This document shows, piece by piece, positions 22,476 through 35,345 of a DNA stretch of 64,000 bases. The position numbers were made by a program, and so were the translations under genes. The notes beneath the pieces were generated by a model, which saw nothing but the letters and a program-made list of their open reading frames with translations, made no database searches and was not told the origin of the DNA. Origin of the DNA: Sclerodactyla briareus (lineage: Eukaryota; Echinodermata; Holothuroidea; Dendrochirotida; Sclerodactylidae). The stretch covers positions 1-64,000 of the forward strand of contig JAODTK010005813.1 of the NCBI GenBank assembly GCA_026419785.1, written 5' to 3'. The stretch's first letter is position 1. Each line of letters starts with the position of its first letter.

Positions 22476-24711
22476 GAGAGGCGCTTATTTCCTTGCTCCT
22501 TCGATTTACTTGCTATTTAAAATTGGTCGACCTTCATGCTAGAGCTTACGATAAATCGCTACTATCTTTTCGTATTGCTATGCTGAGCCTAGCCTACAGT
22601 ACCTGCTGTAGCCTAGTATGCTGTGCCTCACTAGCCTAAAGCCAGTCCTGTAACCTAACTTTCACCACTTATGTATATTATTCCTTACTGTTTTGCTATA
22701 TTGTTGTCTCATTGGGGGTGATTCAGTAGTTTGTACACTTTCACCTTCCATCTTGTTATCCCATGGTTTGGCATGATCATTTTTTTTTCAGCAGCCGAAG
22801 TTCCTCCCGACTCTTGTTAATCATTAATTTAACGCAACGTCTTTTGCAAAATTGTGAGTCAGTGCATGCGGGTGCATCAATTAATCTGTTTTCCCCTTCG
22901 TGTATGACCTCACAGCTACATGGTCCCTTGTGTAGCCTCCTATGTATTTGAGGTGTGCATTAGATTAATTTTGAATTTTTTTGTTTGACAATTTGTTTTT
23001 GTATGAAGCAGACTTCAGTGTACCGCGTGGTGTGCTGACGGTTGAGTGAACGAATTGATTTTGTAATGTTAACAGCCAAGTGAATCATTCTATTTATATT
23101 GATCAGAATAATCATTAATGAATCTTTTGTGACATCACGGGACAGATTATATTAGTATTTTCCTTATTTCACCTTTTCAGCATTTATTTTGGATCTCAAC
23201 AATTGACTTCGATATCTTCTGTCCACTAATCTGAGTGGTGGGGGAACCAAGCAGTCAAGTTATACATAGCTTTGTAGACCTGCCTGTCACTTGCCTCCTC
23301 AAGCTTCATACGGTAAACAAGCAAAACAAAAAGATTAGTGTGAAAACCATGGGGAGATCACGGGTAAAAATGATATCAAAGTTGGATATTCGCAATAGGA
23401 GGAACTCAGACTGAGGAACTAGATATTTCATTAATGAATGGGTAAATAATTCTATGTGATTTGCAAACAATTTTGAGAGTGTCTGAATATACAGGCGTTA
23501 ACAATACTTTCGTCTATTTATGGGGCAATTATGCATCTTCCGATACCATGTCAATGAGTATAGCTTTTTATGCAATACTGCTGAATACATGGATTACAGA
23601 GCTAACTCCCTCTCTACAGAAATGCATCACATGGGGATAACAGAATGTATACTCCGACTCTGCAAAAAAGCACGTGGGGGACTTGCAAATATGTGGAGAG
23701 ATGGTCTCTCTCAGCTGTTAATGCGAGTAATTCCCCTAGTAATGACAATTTAGGTGATGCGGCAAACAGGTGGAGAAGAATGATGATATCACGGACGCTG
23801 TGGTATACAGGCAGCTTCGTGTGAATACGAGGCTCGATACGAGGATGGAGTCTTACTGAACATACTCACTGCGTCCAGCACAGAAGAAAAGTCAAGGGAC
23901 TGTCTCGGTTAGGAAGAATGAGAAGACCCCATGCCTCCCTCATGCCGGGATTTTCAATCCTCTGTAGATTGCCGTTGATATCCAGGTGATGGTGCAGTGT
24001 TAGGGTTATGCTGTAGTTGCCAGAATGGCAGGAAATTGGTGCACGCTCTGGACGGTCTGTTGTTGAGCTCACTAGGTATATGAAAGACAGATGCAGCCTG
24101 TTAGACAGTACAGGATTACAGAGCCGTAGCAGAAGTAATTGACATCGAAATCCCTTGTATAGCAGCGTGGAATTGCAAGCCAACTCAGTCTCGGCTAATA
24201 CCAAAATGTTCAAGCAATTTGGAGCACATTCTTGACAAGGCTGAGGAGCATTAAACAGTATCCGAGCTGAGCACACTTCACATCCTGGGCGAGGGTCTCA
24301 ATTGTTCCTCTGAAATTGCATCAGAATCATGCTCAGGGGGGAGGGAGTGCGTCAAGAACTACACACGGGAAGACATCTTTTGTGCTGTCCGATTAAGTAA
24401 TTCAGAGGGAACCGAGGTTTAAAGCTGCAAGGGGGAAGTGACAGTTTCAATGTAAATCTATAGCATATAGTGAAACATTACAGGGAATGTAGCATAACGA
24501 AGATAATACAGTAACAAAATGGTCCAGTATGTGGTTTATTTTGATCTCACTTAACATAGAGTACAATAATGCAAATTCAATTGCAATGTTATCATAGGCT
24601 AAGAATTGCCACCGTACATTTCTAAATTGATGATTGGGAACTGGTATCAGGCCTGAAGCCGGGATACATAAGAGTAGGTGATGGCAATAAGTAATTAAAG
24701 GGCCTGGTGCT
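22476..24711. other. Unassigned non-coding stretch
   Basis: AT-rich, with TTTTTTTTC and similar tracts. The frame at 23866-24276 (minus, 136 codons) is the longest outside repeats in this part. It shows no domain, signal peptide or splice context I could trust. Confidence 0.5.
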
Positions 24712-24790
24712 GGGGAGAGGGGCAGGGGGTGGGGGGGAGGGGCCGGGGGTGGGGGGGGGGGAGGGGCCAGGGTAGGGGTGGGGGGGGACT
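24712..24790 (+). repeat. G-rich low-complexity tract
   Basis: Many runs of three or more G separated by A, C or T (GGGGAGAGGGGCAGGGGGTG and similar). The strand could form G-quadruplexes. The proline-rich frames on the other strand come from the tract and are not evidence of a gene. Confidence 0.8.
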
Positions 24791-26869
24791 GTGATATATG
24801 TTGACATGATTTGAATAGAGGGGAAGAGGGGGAAAAGTTTTGGGGGTGCCTCAGGGTGGTAGATATAATGATAGGACATTGACAATGCATATTAATAGTA
24901 TCTATAAGATCAAAACAAGTCCTCTCTTTTAGCCATCCCTTATATATAGTATACTATCGTATTATAGTATGAATAGGTGGGGATGTCTGAGGGCATACTA
25001 ATTTGACATAAAACCTAGCACCCAGGATGTAGTGGGGTTGAGGGTGGGAGGGGTGGTATATACAGGACTGAAAGGAGTTATGGGCAGGTTGCAACGTCAA
25101 ATGATGATAGTTCGACTATCAGGAAGGAGGTGTTGTGTGATGAGAGGAGTACAATTATAAGTGGAGGTTGATAGTTATGGAGGGAAGTGGGTATTGGATG
25201 AGCTACTCAATAGCCCAGACATTGTACCCTGTTAGTAAGATAATAAGGACAATAATAGGGAACGGGAAAAGGCTGAATTCCCATGGGGTTTTACAATGTG
25301 TAACTTAAAAGTTGTGCTATTAGTGGCAGATTTCTCATTAATCCCGCTGACTTTGGAACTTCCCTCTTCACGCACTCCACCTCGAAAGGAATCTTCACCG
25401 ACAGTCCTATTGTTTAGGAGCTCTCAGTTAGGAAGGAGTTTACTAGCATGAGTGGCCTAACTGTGAGGGACTAGATATGGTTTTCATTCCCAGATTTTGT
25501 AACCAGCAGTGTCCCCCCCCCCCCCCCAAAACCAAAACGTCTTTTCCACATTGTGAGGCTCTGATCTTAATGCTGAAGTGTTCCAGCCTGGAAAGTTGAA
25601 CCACCATGGTCCTCCTTGTACTGCAAGACACACTCACTAGTGTTCCCTTCATACTTCCTTGGTTACCAGGCCCTCATTTGGTTTCACCCACCCCCCCCCC
25701 CCATGTCCCTCTCACTTTCCCTTCATCAAGTTGCATGACTTGCTACATAGGGCCTCAGTCAGACATATGCACTTTCTGGTGAGGCCTTCAGTGTTCCTTC
25801 TACAAGTGGGTTGCTTGAACCGCTGATAGTCTCAAAACTTGTAATGGGACCGACTATTTTGAATTTTTCCTTCTATGAACCCCATTCTAATTTTTAATTT
25901 TATATGGATCAACAGCTAGTGGAACATATCCACAAGTTCCTAAACAAAAAATACAAGAATGCAGACTAGACATTGGATGGATATCCCCGTGAAGCAAATA
26001 GGGGTAACCTGAACTTGAAATTGAACTTCCGTATTACCCGCATGTTAGCTTCCACATATATTACAATTGACGTTACACAGCCAACACAATCTGATAACAC
26101 GAATGCACCGTGACAAAGAATCACTCATGTTCTTATAGACCAGCATATATCACAAACCCTCTGGGTACATTCTTTCTGATCTTGCAAAACGCGCAATCAG
26201 TTACAAGGCGAGACGCCCCAGTGTCTCGCCCTGTTGGCGTGTGCAGTGTTTACTTCTATTAGTCCACCATCATGGTTGGAGGCTCCCCGAGGCAAGTTTT
26301 TGCTTCCCGGCTCGGGTTTTGGCCGAGGCCGGACATATATTTTTGGCTATCTGAAATACCAAAAAAAATCTTATCACAGAATGATACTTTGGTTTTGAAT
26401 TACCGCCATAACTTGAACTAAACCTAGCATACTCTGTATCACCCAGAAGACGCTGATATCATGAAAACTTGAGACGCTGTCAACGGCCCACCGGCCCCGC
26501 CGGCCGTTCGCCGTGCAAGTCCCCAGTGCAAAGAAGTGCTATAAGAAGAGTGCCAGCTGTCCTATCGAGCTAGCTTTCCCTAGACCAACTTACAGTGCTA
26601 AATGTACTTGCACTGCACAGTGCAGACATACCATAGTGCTCGCTTTTAAACAATAATCGTGAATCCTGCAACGGCGCGGGCCACACATGGAACACCCCTA
26701 ATTGGGGCACATGCCTGGAAAGCCGGCAGGCATGCATCCCCGGCCAAAGCTAGTTTTGAAACAAAAACTTAATCTGCACATACTGCAAAGCCCCCACGCC
26801 CCCGATGCATGTTTGAAAAAACTGTTATTAGTGTCATTCCATTCCAAGAACAATTCTCCAACATTGAAC
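24791..26869. other. Unassigned stretch with C runs
   Basis: C runs occur at about 25512-25527 and 25688-25702. A CpG-containing patch lies at 26205-26330 and 26478-26520 (CCGGCCCCGCCGGCC). No exon, RNA or mobile element was recognised. Confidence 0.5.
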
Positions 26870-26916
26870 GGGAGGGGGGGGGGGGGGGGGGTGGGGTTGG
26901 GGGGGGGGCGGGGGGT
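26870..26916 (+). repeat. G-homopolymer tract
   Basis: Almost unbroken G from 26871 to 26914, with a few T, A and C interruptions. Length in the assembly is probably unreliable. Confidence 0.85.
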
Positions 26917-28066
26917 CAAACCAAATCGTTTTCAACATGGGCCTCGCTTGCCAAATGACGGTCCAGCTCCAATATGGTATTTCGGAAGATTTGTGCAACA
27001 ATTTTGACGGGGATTGTTAAGTGCAATGATTATGAGAGATGATCGTCCCCCGTATGTCTTTGGATTTGCGAGGTGAAATTCTAGTCTCTCCAGTGCCTAA
27101 AAAATGTGTCCTATAAGCTGGGATAAACAAATAACAAAGAATGTGGGCTGTGCTGCAGATTGTGGAATGTATTTCATTATTTAGATATACATTTTATATT
27201 TTGCGGGACCTTTGGCACAGTCCTAGGCCTAAAATTTACTGCGTCAGCAATGACTTGAATTGCTGTGCATTTTGTATTGAAAAATATTATTTTAAGACAC
27301 AAATTAAGCCAACATACACTGTAGTCAGTACATCGGGTAATCACACCAAATTTTTATTCTTGACTTTAGGTCAAAGGAATCTATGCAGGTCATGACAGTT
27401 GTGTGTGTTGGTTTATGTTGTGTAGGTGTGTGTTTGCGTGTGTGTGTGTCGTGTGGACCCTGCCTGTTAATCGATAACATCGCCCCACCTTTTGGATCAA
27501 GCTTTACTTGGTATGTTGGTTCCCCGAAAGAGTACAGAATCCCTATTTGTTTTAGGTCAGATCAAAGTTCATACATGAGGTCAATGAACTTCAAGGCAGT
27601 CAGGCATCACTAAGCCCCTTGGCTTTTTGGTTTTGTTTGTTTTTAGGTTTGTGCTACTGCTATTGCTTCGCAAAACTTGTTCTTAGCACATACTCAATAT
27701 CTGAGGTGAATGGTGCAGGTAACTTATAGGGCCATGAAAAACATTGATAATACTATGTGCACCATTTTCCCCTACTCTGGTAAAACAACAACCTCAATGT
27801 AAAACCCTTTGGTGGCAACAGCCTGGGTAAATGGTGTTCATCCATCTGCCTGGAAGTGGTGGTAAATTTGATGAGATATACCTCTCTGAGCAATCTCACA
27901 AGCATTAACAAGTTGTTTTGCATATTAATTTGTGTTTGTTCAAGTCTCAATTTTGGGACTTTAAAACCTTTTGTCTCCATATAATCATAGGACTAGCAGT
28001 AGCCATGGGGAAGACAAAACAAAATGTTTATGTATGTGAACATTGACATTCATGCTATAATATTGA
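26917..28066. other. Unassigned non-coding stretch
   Basis: A short GT-rich tract lies at 27394-27452. Nothing else was recognised. Confidence 0.5.
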
Positions 28067-28168
28067 TGCGGCCTCGGCCTCGAAGGGTGCGGCCTCGGCC
28101 TAGAGGGTGCGGCCTTGGCTCGAAGGGTGCGGACTCGGCCTTGGCCTCGAGGCCGAGGCGGGCCTCGA
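28067..28168 (+). repeat. GC-rich minisatellite (GGCCTCGGCC)
   Basis: About five imperfect units of 17-24 bp built on TGCGGCCTCGGCCTCGAAGG. It ends in the palindrome GGCCTCGAGGCC. It is CpG-rich within AT-rich surroundings. Frames open on both strands reflect the repeat. Confidence 0.75.
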
Positions 28169-28309
28169 CTACAACACTGGTCACCATGCATACATTACAG
28201 ATGCATTCCTCCATGTGTTGCCTAAAGATTTTGGTATAGCATTTAACAGAAACAGCCTCCTTATCAGTGACCAATTTAAAATTCAAAGGGACTGAGTATT
28301 GACAATGTC

Positions 28310-28830
28310 TACTAAATGAGTGAAAGTTTGTGGAAAGGTGACGACAATTTCCAAGTTTCAAAGAAATCTGCAAAACTTTGAAAAGTATGCATTAATTATG
28401 CAAATTGAAATGATGAATGACTCCAGTGACCCTGAATCAATGATAAAAAAAAAATTTGGAACTCAAGGTGAACCATAACCGACGAGGTTGCTGAAAATCC
28501 AAGAAACTTAAAAATTGTGCATAAATGTGCAAAATAGATTACCTGAATTAACTTCCATTGACCCCAAATCTTTTTTAAAAAGCTTTGGGACTGAAGGTTA
28601 GACCATATTCACCAAATTCCTTGAACATCTGACAAACCTTTTTAATGTTGCATAAAGTATGCAAATTGGACGACTTAATGACCATATTTTACACTGAAAC
28701 TCTAATCAGTCCTCTAACTAATATATCCTGCACTATGTGCCAAACCAAGTGACCATAGCACGTACGGTTCATAATTCGTAATCTGCTAACGAGCCTAAAC
28801 GATAAATTACATGAACTAGGCTAATTACCT
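28310..28830 (+). repeat. Dispersed repeat family B, copy 1
   Basis: A degenerate internal unit of about 120 bp recurs: TATGCAAATTG, a GACTTGAATGACCCC-like segment, TTGGGACTGAAGGTTAGACCATA, then CACCAAATTCC. The copy ends GACCATAGCACGTAC ... CTAACGAGCCTAAACGATAAATTACATGA. The same ending and units occur at 59495-59992. No coding capacity. Confidence 0.65.
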
Positions 28831-30057
28831 TACAAACAGGGACTTTGAAGCCAAATCTAATCAGATCATGTTTCACGTAATCCCGAAGCTGCCCTGAAAA
28901 TTTTGTCGCAATTGACTCACCGTTCGAAGAGGTATCCTGCTAACGAGGAAGTGTGACACAACACCACACGCACAATCACACGCCATCAGTGACTATAAGC
29001 TCCTCCTGAAGTTCATTCAGGTGAGACAAAAAGGAGTCAAGGGTACTAACATTGTTTGGTGTCTTTAAGACTAGCAAATTTAGGAGGCTGGTGGGGCAGA
29101 TGAGGTTTTTTTAATTCGCCAGGGTTCTAGATTGGGTAAGAGTTAGGGTGCAATATGGGATTAAGGTTGAGTTGCAGAGTAGATGTTGAACAAGAATGCA
29201 ACTCTGAGGAGAGATTCCTCGCTGCGATATTTTTCTACTCCTGCAATTTCAAGCATGGGCAGGGTGTTTTCCAAAATATTTTTTTTATTGATTTGGCTAT
29301 TAAGCACATGTTAGGGAGATGTTTTGTTTCGTGCCCATCAACCTTCAACAAGAGGTTCAGAACTGGAAGCTATGATAAGATTGCTGTATTGTCATTATAA
29401 TTAACGCTGTGTTCAACAATTAAAAATCAATCCTAACAATCACTGAAAATCACCAATGTCACATGTCAAATGATGTGAAACCATCAATGAGGTCAAATAT
29501 GTCACTAGATGTAGTTCATAGACTAACGAACTTCCCCTCACGACATCCCTCGAAAATGTTTCAGAGTCAATCACAGTCAACATAAATTCATCATGTTCCA
29601 AAGGCAGTTTAAGCTTTTACAAAGGATATCCTTCTTCTCTCCCTGACACCAGAGAGGTCTTCCTATCTATCTACCACTATGAACTTGATATATGCTTGCA
29701 TCTTCGGATATTGCTGTAACGGGTTGTCACATACACAAGCACCACACACACACCCATATGCATGCATATTTTCCCTTCCGCCTTCAACAGGAACAATCAC
29801 CTTGATACAGACAGAGCTCCAAGGGCGACTACTCAGGTCTGAAAGGTGCATGGGTTGGTTTTCTTCATGTCGTTTGACTAAGGGGTTGTCATCCTTTCCC
29901 AATTCTGTAAGCATGAGTGGAGTTATCACCCCCTATTTTTATTTCATCGCGAGGACTCGCCCTCCACCTTTCACTTCATGATTGGTCCTTTGATTCTGCT
30001 TTATGTTACTGTGGCAAGCGTGGACGTCCTTAGAGGTGGATGTGGGAAGTGTCCCCT
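28831..30057. other. Unassigned non-coding stretch
   Basis: No feature was recognised. The frames at 29155-29400 and 29679-29981 lack recognisable motifs. Confidence 0.5.
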
Positions 30058-31350
30058 AAATCCTCAGATCAGCAGGGGAGAAAGTACTGTCTCAGACCAC
30101 CATGGGGGTCAATATCTACATCCTCGATCAATCAGAGAAGAAGACGGTCTCGGACTACCACGGGGGCAATATCTCCATCCTGCAGATCGCTGTAGAATAT
30201 CATCTCAGGACTACGCGGGGGGCAATATCTACTCCCCTCATATTCAGCAGGGAAGAAAGTAGTCTCAGAACTACCATGGGGCAATATCTCATCCTCAGAT
30301 CATCATGGAAAGAAAGTACTGTACTCAGGCTAACCACGGGGCAATCTCTACAAATCCTCAGATCAGCAGGGAATAAAGGTACTGTCTCAAGACTACCCCG
30401 TGGCGATATCTACATCTAGATAACAGGAAGAATTACTGTTCTCGGACTACCGGGGGCATTCTCTCCCAGAACAGCAGAGAGAAATTACTGTCTCAGTTAT
30501 ACCCCGCGGGGGCAATATCTACATCCTAGATCACAGTGAAGAAAGTATCCCTCGGACTACCACGGGGGCAATATCTTACATCCTCTATCAGCAGAGAAAA
30601 GTAACCTGTCTCAGACCACCATGGGCAATATCTACATCCTCATATCATACAGAGAGAAAGTACTGTCTCAGGACTCCCACGGGTGCAATATCTACTCCTC
30701 CGATCACAGGGAAGAAAGTCCATCTCAGGCCCACCATGGGGTCAATATCTACAAATCCTCACACAGGATTAAGAAAGTACTGTCCTCAGGACTACCACGG
30801 GGGCAATATCTACATCCTCAGATCAGCAGGGCAGAAAGTACATCCTCAGGACTACCTATGGGGCATAGCTACATCCTCAGATCGCAGGGAAGAAAGTAGT
30901 CTCAGATCTCCAGGGGGGCAATATCTACATCCTCAGCTCAGCAGGGATAAAGTACTGTCTCAGGACTCCACGGGGGCATAATCTACAATCCTGCAGATCA
31001 TCAGGGAAGACAGTAAGAGGCTGCTCGGACTACCACGGGGGCGATATCTACATCCTCAGATCACAGGGAAGAAAGTACTACTGTCTCAGGACTAACCGCT
31101 GGGGCATATCTAAATCCTCAGATCAGCAGGGAAGAACGTACTGTCGCAGACTACCACGGTGGGCGTATCTACATCCTCAGATCACAGGGAGAAAGTACTG
31201 TCTCATGCCGACCACGGTGGCGATATCTACATTCTCGATCAGCAGGGAAGAAAGTGACTGTCTCCTGACTTACCACGGGGGCCATAACTACACCTCGATC
31301 AGCAGGGAAGAAGTACTGTCTCAGGACTACCACGGGGGCATATCTAGAAA
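30058..31350 (+). repeat. ~60-bp tandem satellite, about 22 units
   Basis: The unit is roughly TCAGGACTACCACGGGGGCA, then ATATCTACATCCTCAGATCA, then GCAGGGAAGAAAGTACTGTC. Starts of the CACGGGGGCAATATC segment occur every 55-65 bp from about 30100 to 31335. Units differ mainly by single-base losses and gains, including in CGGGGGC and CAGCAGG runs, which looks more like read error than normal satellite drift. No transcription unit or protein could be assigned. Confidence 0.9.
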
Positions 31351-33379
31351 TATGCCATCAAACCCTGTCCGGCCAGACTAAACTCAATGGTTACAACTAG
31401 GCTTTCCAGTGAGATTCAGTCACATACCACACTGAATGAACTGTGTCCACCAACTGGAAATAGATTTCCATGCTCTGTCAAAGAGTGAGGGCGCTGCCCA
31501 TTTTGCTGCATCCATGGTATTGTTGGATGACTGGTGGCTCATATAAAGGTGAGGGAATATGGAGGTCAGTTGCCTAATTCCCTGCTATCATTGCATTTGC
31601 TTTGGAGCAACAGCATCCCTCCCTGGAGATCGTTCATCATGTCCTGTGGGTAAAGTGATGGCCCTGTAGCTCATGGCGGCATAGATGCAGGTACCTATAC
31701 TGACCCTGACTTTTTCAATCTTTATCCTATTTTGGCACATTTTTACTAGAATTGTTCAAGTACCTTATCTGTATTCCATACCTGTATGCCAACCACATCA
31801 TACTAGCTTTCATGTTTCAGTGATAGTCTTGCTAAAAATCTCAGAGACAATAAATCATCAATCATGGGCTCAATTATCCGACTTGAATAGTGACTTGCCC
31901 TACCTAAAATCTATTCCGATCAAACTATCTACCAAACCTGTCCCCGCGCTATACCCACCATTTTCAAGCAAAATTTACCCATCTGTTCCGAACCACTTTG
32001 CAGAGTGACAACATGGTGCGTGCACACACGCACACCCACAATCACCCCTGTCTCGTTCTTCTTTGGAATCTTGGTTCTGGCATGGCGATCAGATGGCTAT
32101 GCCCATCTGTGAGTAGGCTTTATCACACCTACATTAATTGAGATCTACTAATAGTTTCTACAAGGCGTGAACTCTACTATATTGCATGAAATGCAGCTGG
32201 TTAACTGCTGCTTATGTACAGTGTTGTTAATCCTTCAACTATTATTGAGAACTTGGATTGGTCACTATTTTTTTGTAGTTGTGTCAGTCACTGCCTCAGC
32301 TGCCATGGTACCTAGTGTAGATAAATGAGGTATGGAGAAAACAAAAAACAAAAAAAAAATTAAGGTATGAGTCAAACCAATTAGTCTTCATGCACACAGC
32401 CAATAGAGGAGAGTGTTTTGTCAGTTGGATGGATACAATGGCTATGTGCTAACTGCACAGACTAAAAGGTGGTTTGTGGTCTGTGAACACGATGCTTATT
32501 ACCCTGCACCCCATTATGCATATAATCGAGCCTGGCAATTTCCCATCGTACCGCGGGCAACCCCATTGTCCGCTCTTATTTTGTGGACCCCTTTTGTAAT
32601 TGATGTCTCTGCGGCAGACGTTCAACAGGACAGGAATACGCCCGATATTTTCGGAACAGAAATTGTTGAACAATGACTTAAATTTAATAGAGAAAATTTT
32701 TTTAGTTTATTTCACATAACGTACCGTCATTGAATGGCAGTGCAGTTAATCAGCAAGCACAACATGATGTTAAACCTCAACCCCTGATGGCAACTTAGTT
32801 GACATTGCTCGCGCTATAAGGAATAGCGTCACAGAGCAGTTGTTGGGCAAAATTAATATTTTTGTTGTGCAGGCAACCTTCTTTATGGCGCTTTATATCA
32901 GTTTTGAATAATCCCGAAAAAAAATATTTCTAACGTACTACCATGGCAGGGATTTAACATACAAAAGTCAGAGGAATTAGGTATTATTATGTGGCACACA
33001 TATGTTCAAGGGTTTGGAAAGGCAGGTGTCTCAGCAGGTTGTAGTTAAGGAAATGCCTTTCAGGACATAAGAAAGAGCCGACAATGCTGACCAAATCATG
33101 TTACTCCGTATTTCTGATTGAACTTTCTTCAACTACGACTCAGAGTAGCTTGTATTTTAAAAATAGGTGGCGTCTTGGAAACACCCAATTGATGATACTG
33201 ATATATTCTCAAATTTCTGTAGGCAACTTCCGGGGAAGAAACATTTTCCACAATTCACATATATACTTGCAGGACCACTCAGTGACCTTTGACAGTTCCT
33301 TGACACTCCACATGTAACCCTATATTTAATGATTACACGGACCACGAAACATCCCTGCAATCTATCAACTTGTACGTAA
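31351..33379. other. Unassigned non-coding stretch
   Basis: An A-rich tract lies at 32340-32361. The frame at 32413-32676 (plus, 87 codons) and its antisense partner are not recognised. Nothing else could be supported. Confidence 0.5.
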
Positions 33380-34001
33380 GTCGCATTTGAGGTTTTGGCA
33401 ACTTTTTCATATAATTGCCCCCATGTGCCCCTTTACTGACTCGTGGACCTGACTCCTCGGTACCACCATGTGGTCACTAGTCATGATGACACTGAGCGGC
33501 ATCATGAAATCCAACTCCATTTGTAATAGGAGGGTATTTTTATAGTTTTTCCACACAATAACCCATTAAGCTCCTTCAATGATCCTTGACCTCAACCTTT
33601 GGGATCAAAGGTCACCTTTGGGTCACCATCCATCGAAGCATGAGTATTTGAAGGGCCCAAAACACGCACTTTGCAATAGTATTCATACAATTTGAACATA
33701 ATTGCCTGCTACCCCCCTTCAATGACCTTTCACCGTCATTCCTGTGGAACGCATAGTTCAACTATTCAACAACTACATTTCACGTACCATTGCAATCTGC
33801 AAGAGGAGAAGCATTCTGCAGTTTTTTCACATAATTGCCCATTGTGCCTCTTTAATGCCATTTTACCTTGACCTTTAGTGGTCAATGATGACCCATCAGT
33901 CCAGTAACTTGTGACAAGTTTGGTCAAGTGCGAGGCATCAACATTTGTGACCAAGAAGCAAGGTTTATCAGATTGGATGGAGGATGGATATCTAGATAGA
34001 T
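33380..34001. repeat. Dispersed repeat family P, long-form copy (left part)
   Basis: It contains several degenerate units: TTTTCATATAATTGCCCCCA, GAGAAGCATTCTGCAGTTTT, TTTCACATAATTGCCCATTG, GACCTTTAGTGGTCAATGA. It ends CAGTAACTTGTGACAAGTTT, GCATCAACATTTGTG and GGATGGAGGATGGATA. The closest partner is 4740-4918. It is interrupted at 34002 by a hAT-type element and resumes at 35278. Confidence 0.6.
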
Positions 34002-35277
34002 CAGTGCTTCGACAAATATTAGAATTTAGTAGCCCTTCGGGCTTCCAAGCGGCTGAATTTGGTAGCCCGAATGGCCGACTGGGTGTCCATGATGTACAGG
34101 TGTTTTTTAATGTTACTTTCAGCCATAAACTAACGCTCCGATAAAATTGAGGCAATTTGATGATAGTCAGCTGTTTACGCTAGGTTTCCAAATGTGTGTT
34201 GTGGGGGGGGGGGGGTCTCAGAAAAATATCAGGCGAATTTTCGGTCCCATGCCTGCCGCCTAACATTGCCAGTTTTTAACATAGGAAGAATGTTGTTTGC
34301 TAGCCTCCCTGTCATTGGTCCATTGTCTCCTGACTCCCTCTCCAATCGACTACATTGCAAACTATTGCTACACAAGTAGTTACACTGTATAGCAGTGGGT
34401 ACATGGGGATCCTGCCACCCATCCATACGTTCCTCTTCACCTGCTTCCAGCCCATAGCTACATGACTCGCCGAAAGGGCAAATGCTTCACCGGCAACTTT
34501 TTTCTGGCCCATTTGAATGTTCTTTCCATGTAAAATTGTCTTTTGTGTGAATGCCTGAGTAAACAAAAATGATAATTTTCAATTTTCAATAGCATAACTA
34601 ATTCCACAGGTATCCTCAGTAGGCCTAAGCTACTGACTTGCTATGATTTTTACGGACTGTAGATCAGGAAAGTGACTAACTGAAGACACTTGCGAATAAT
34701 CTGACTCAACCTTTTGTGAAATGTGTTTGTATCAACCCTGCTACATGCCTGTTTCATGATTTTGATGATTTTTTTGCTGCTTTTCATATTGCATAATTTT
34801 ACCGTGAATTTGGTCCCATTCCACATAGTTTACATAGCATGTGTGCATGCACAGTTCTCAAAATCAGAGAGTCATCGATTCGTGATGACAATGGTGTTTT
34901 CTCTCTTATGCCCTGCAGTGTTACGATGTCCGAAACATCAATGATATTAGTATGCATACAATGTGCTGCCTGGAGTACCGAGATTGTGACTGGTTCAAAC
35001 AGTGCCAAAGTGCTATTCCTGTTGTGGAAACCAGTGCAAGAAAGTGTAAAATATCTGACACTTGTACAGTTGTATTGCAATTTGGGCCCCGAAATTGTAT
35101 TTCTGATTGTTGTGCTGATTGATTATGTTTTGCTATCTAATATGGGCTCCGTAATACCGTACTTTTAAAATCCGATTCCAGATTACGGTAGCCCGACGGG
35201 CATTTCGAAACTGAAATCAGTAGCCCGACGGCCACAGTGGAAGCCCCGGCTACGGCGCATGGATTTTTCGAGCACTG
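34002..35277. mobile_element. hAT-type DNA transposon, non-autonomous, 1276 bp
   Basis: The left end reads CAGTGCTTCGACAAAT and the right end, read inward, CAGTGCTCGAAAAAT; these are inverted repeats of hAT type (CAGTG-like). Flanks are AGATAGAT (33994-34001) and AGATAATA (35278-35285), an approximate 8-bp duplication in a GATA microsatellite, as expected for hAT. Subterminal copies of GTAGCCCG/TT-CGGGC occur near 34029 and 34061 on the left and near 35188 and 35220 on the right, plausible transposase binding sites. The interior has only short frames with no hAT dimerisation or DDE motif, so the element is probably non-autonomous. A G run (34203-34216) is present. Confidence 0.7.
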
Positions 35278-35345
35278 AGATAATAGATAGAATGACATGG
35301 GCATGCACAATAGCTCATCCAGCATAGTTGGTTTGGCTAAAACAT
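35278..35345. repeat. Family P terminus, resumed after hAT insertion
   Basis: AGATAATAGATAGAATGACATGGGCA is followed by CACAATAGCTCATCCAGCATAGTTGG and TTTGGCTAAAAC. This parallels 4881-4980 and 41119-41190, confirming that the hAT element split one repeat copy. Confidence 0.6.

Noticed and set aside
23866-24276. 136-codon minus-strand frame as a possible gene
   Set aside because: No domain, start context or splice sites. This length is expected by chance in 64 kb.
24447-24890. Proline-rich 147-codon minus-strand frame
   Set aside because: Its proline-rich part is the antisense of the G-rich tract at 24712-24790.
32413-32676. Pair of overlapping frames on both strands suggesting an exon
   Set aside because: No recognised motif on either strand and no splice pair. 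Overlapping open frames are common at this length.
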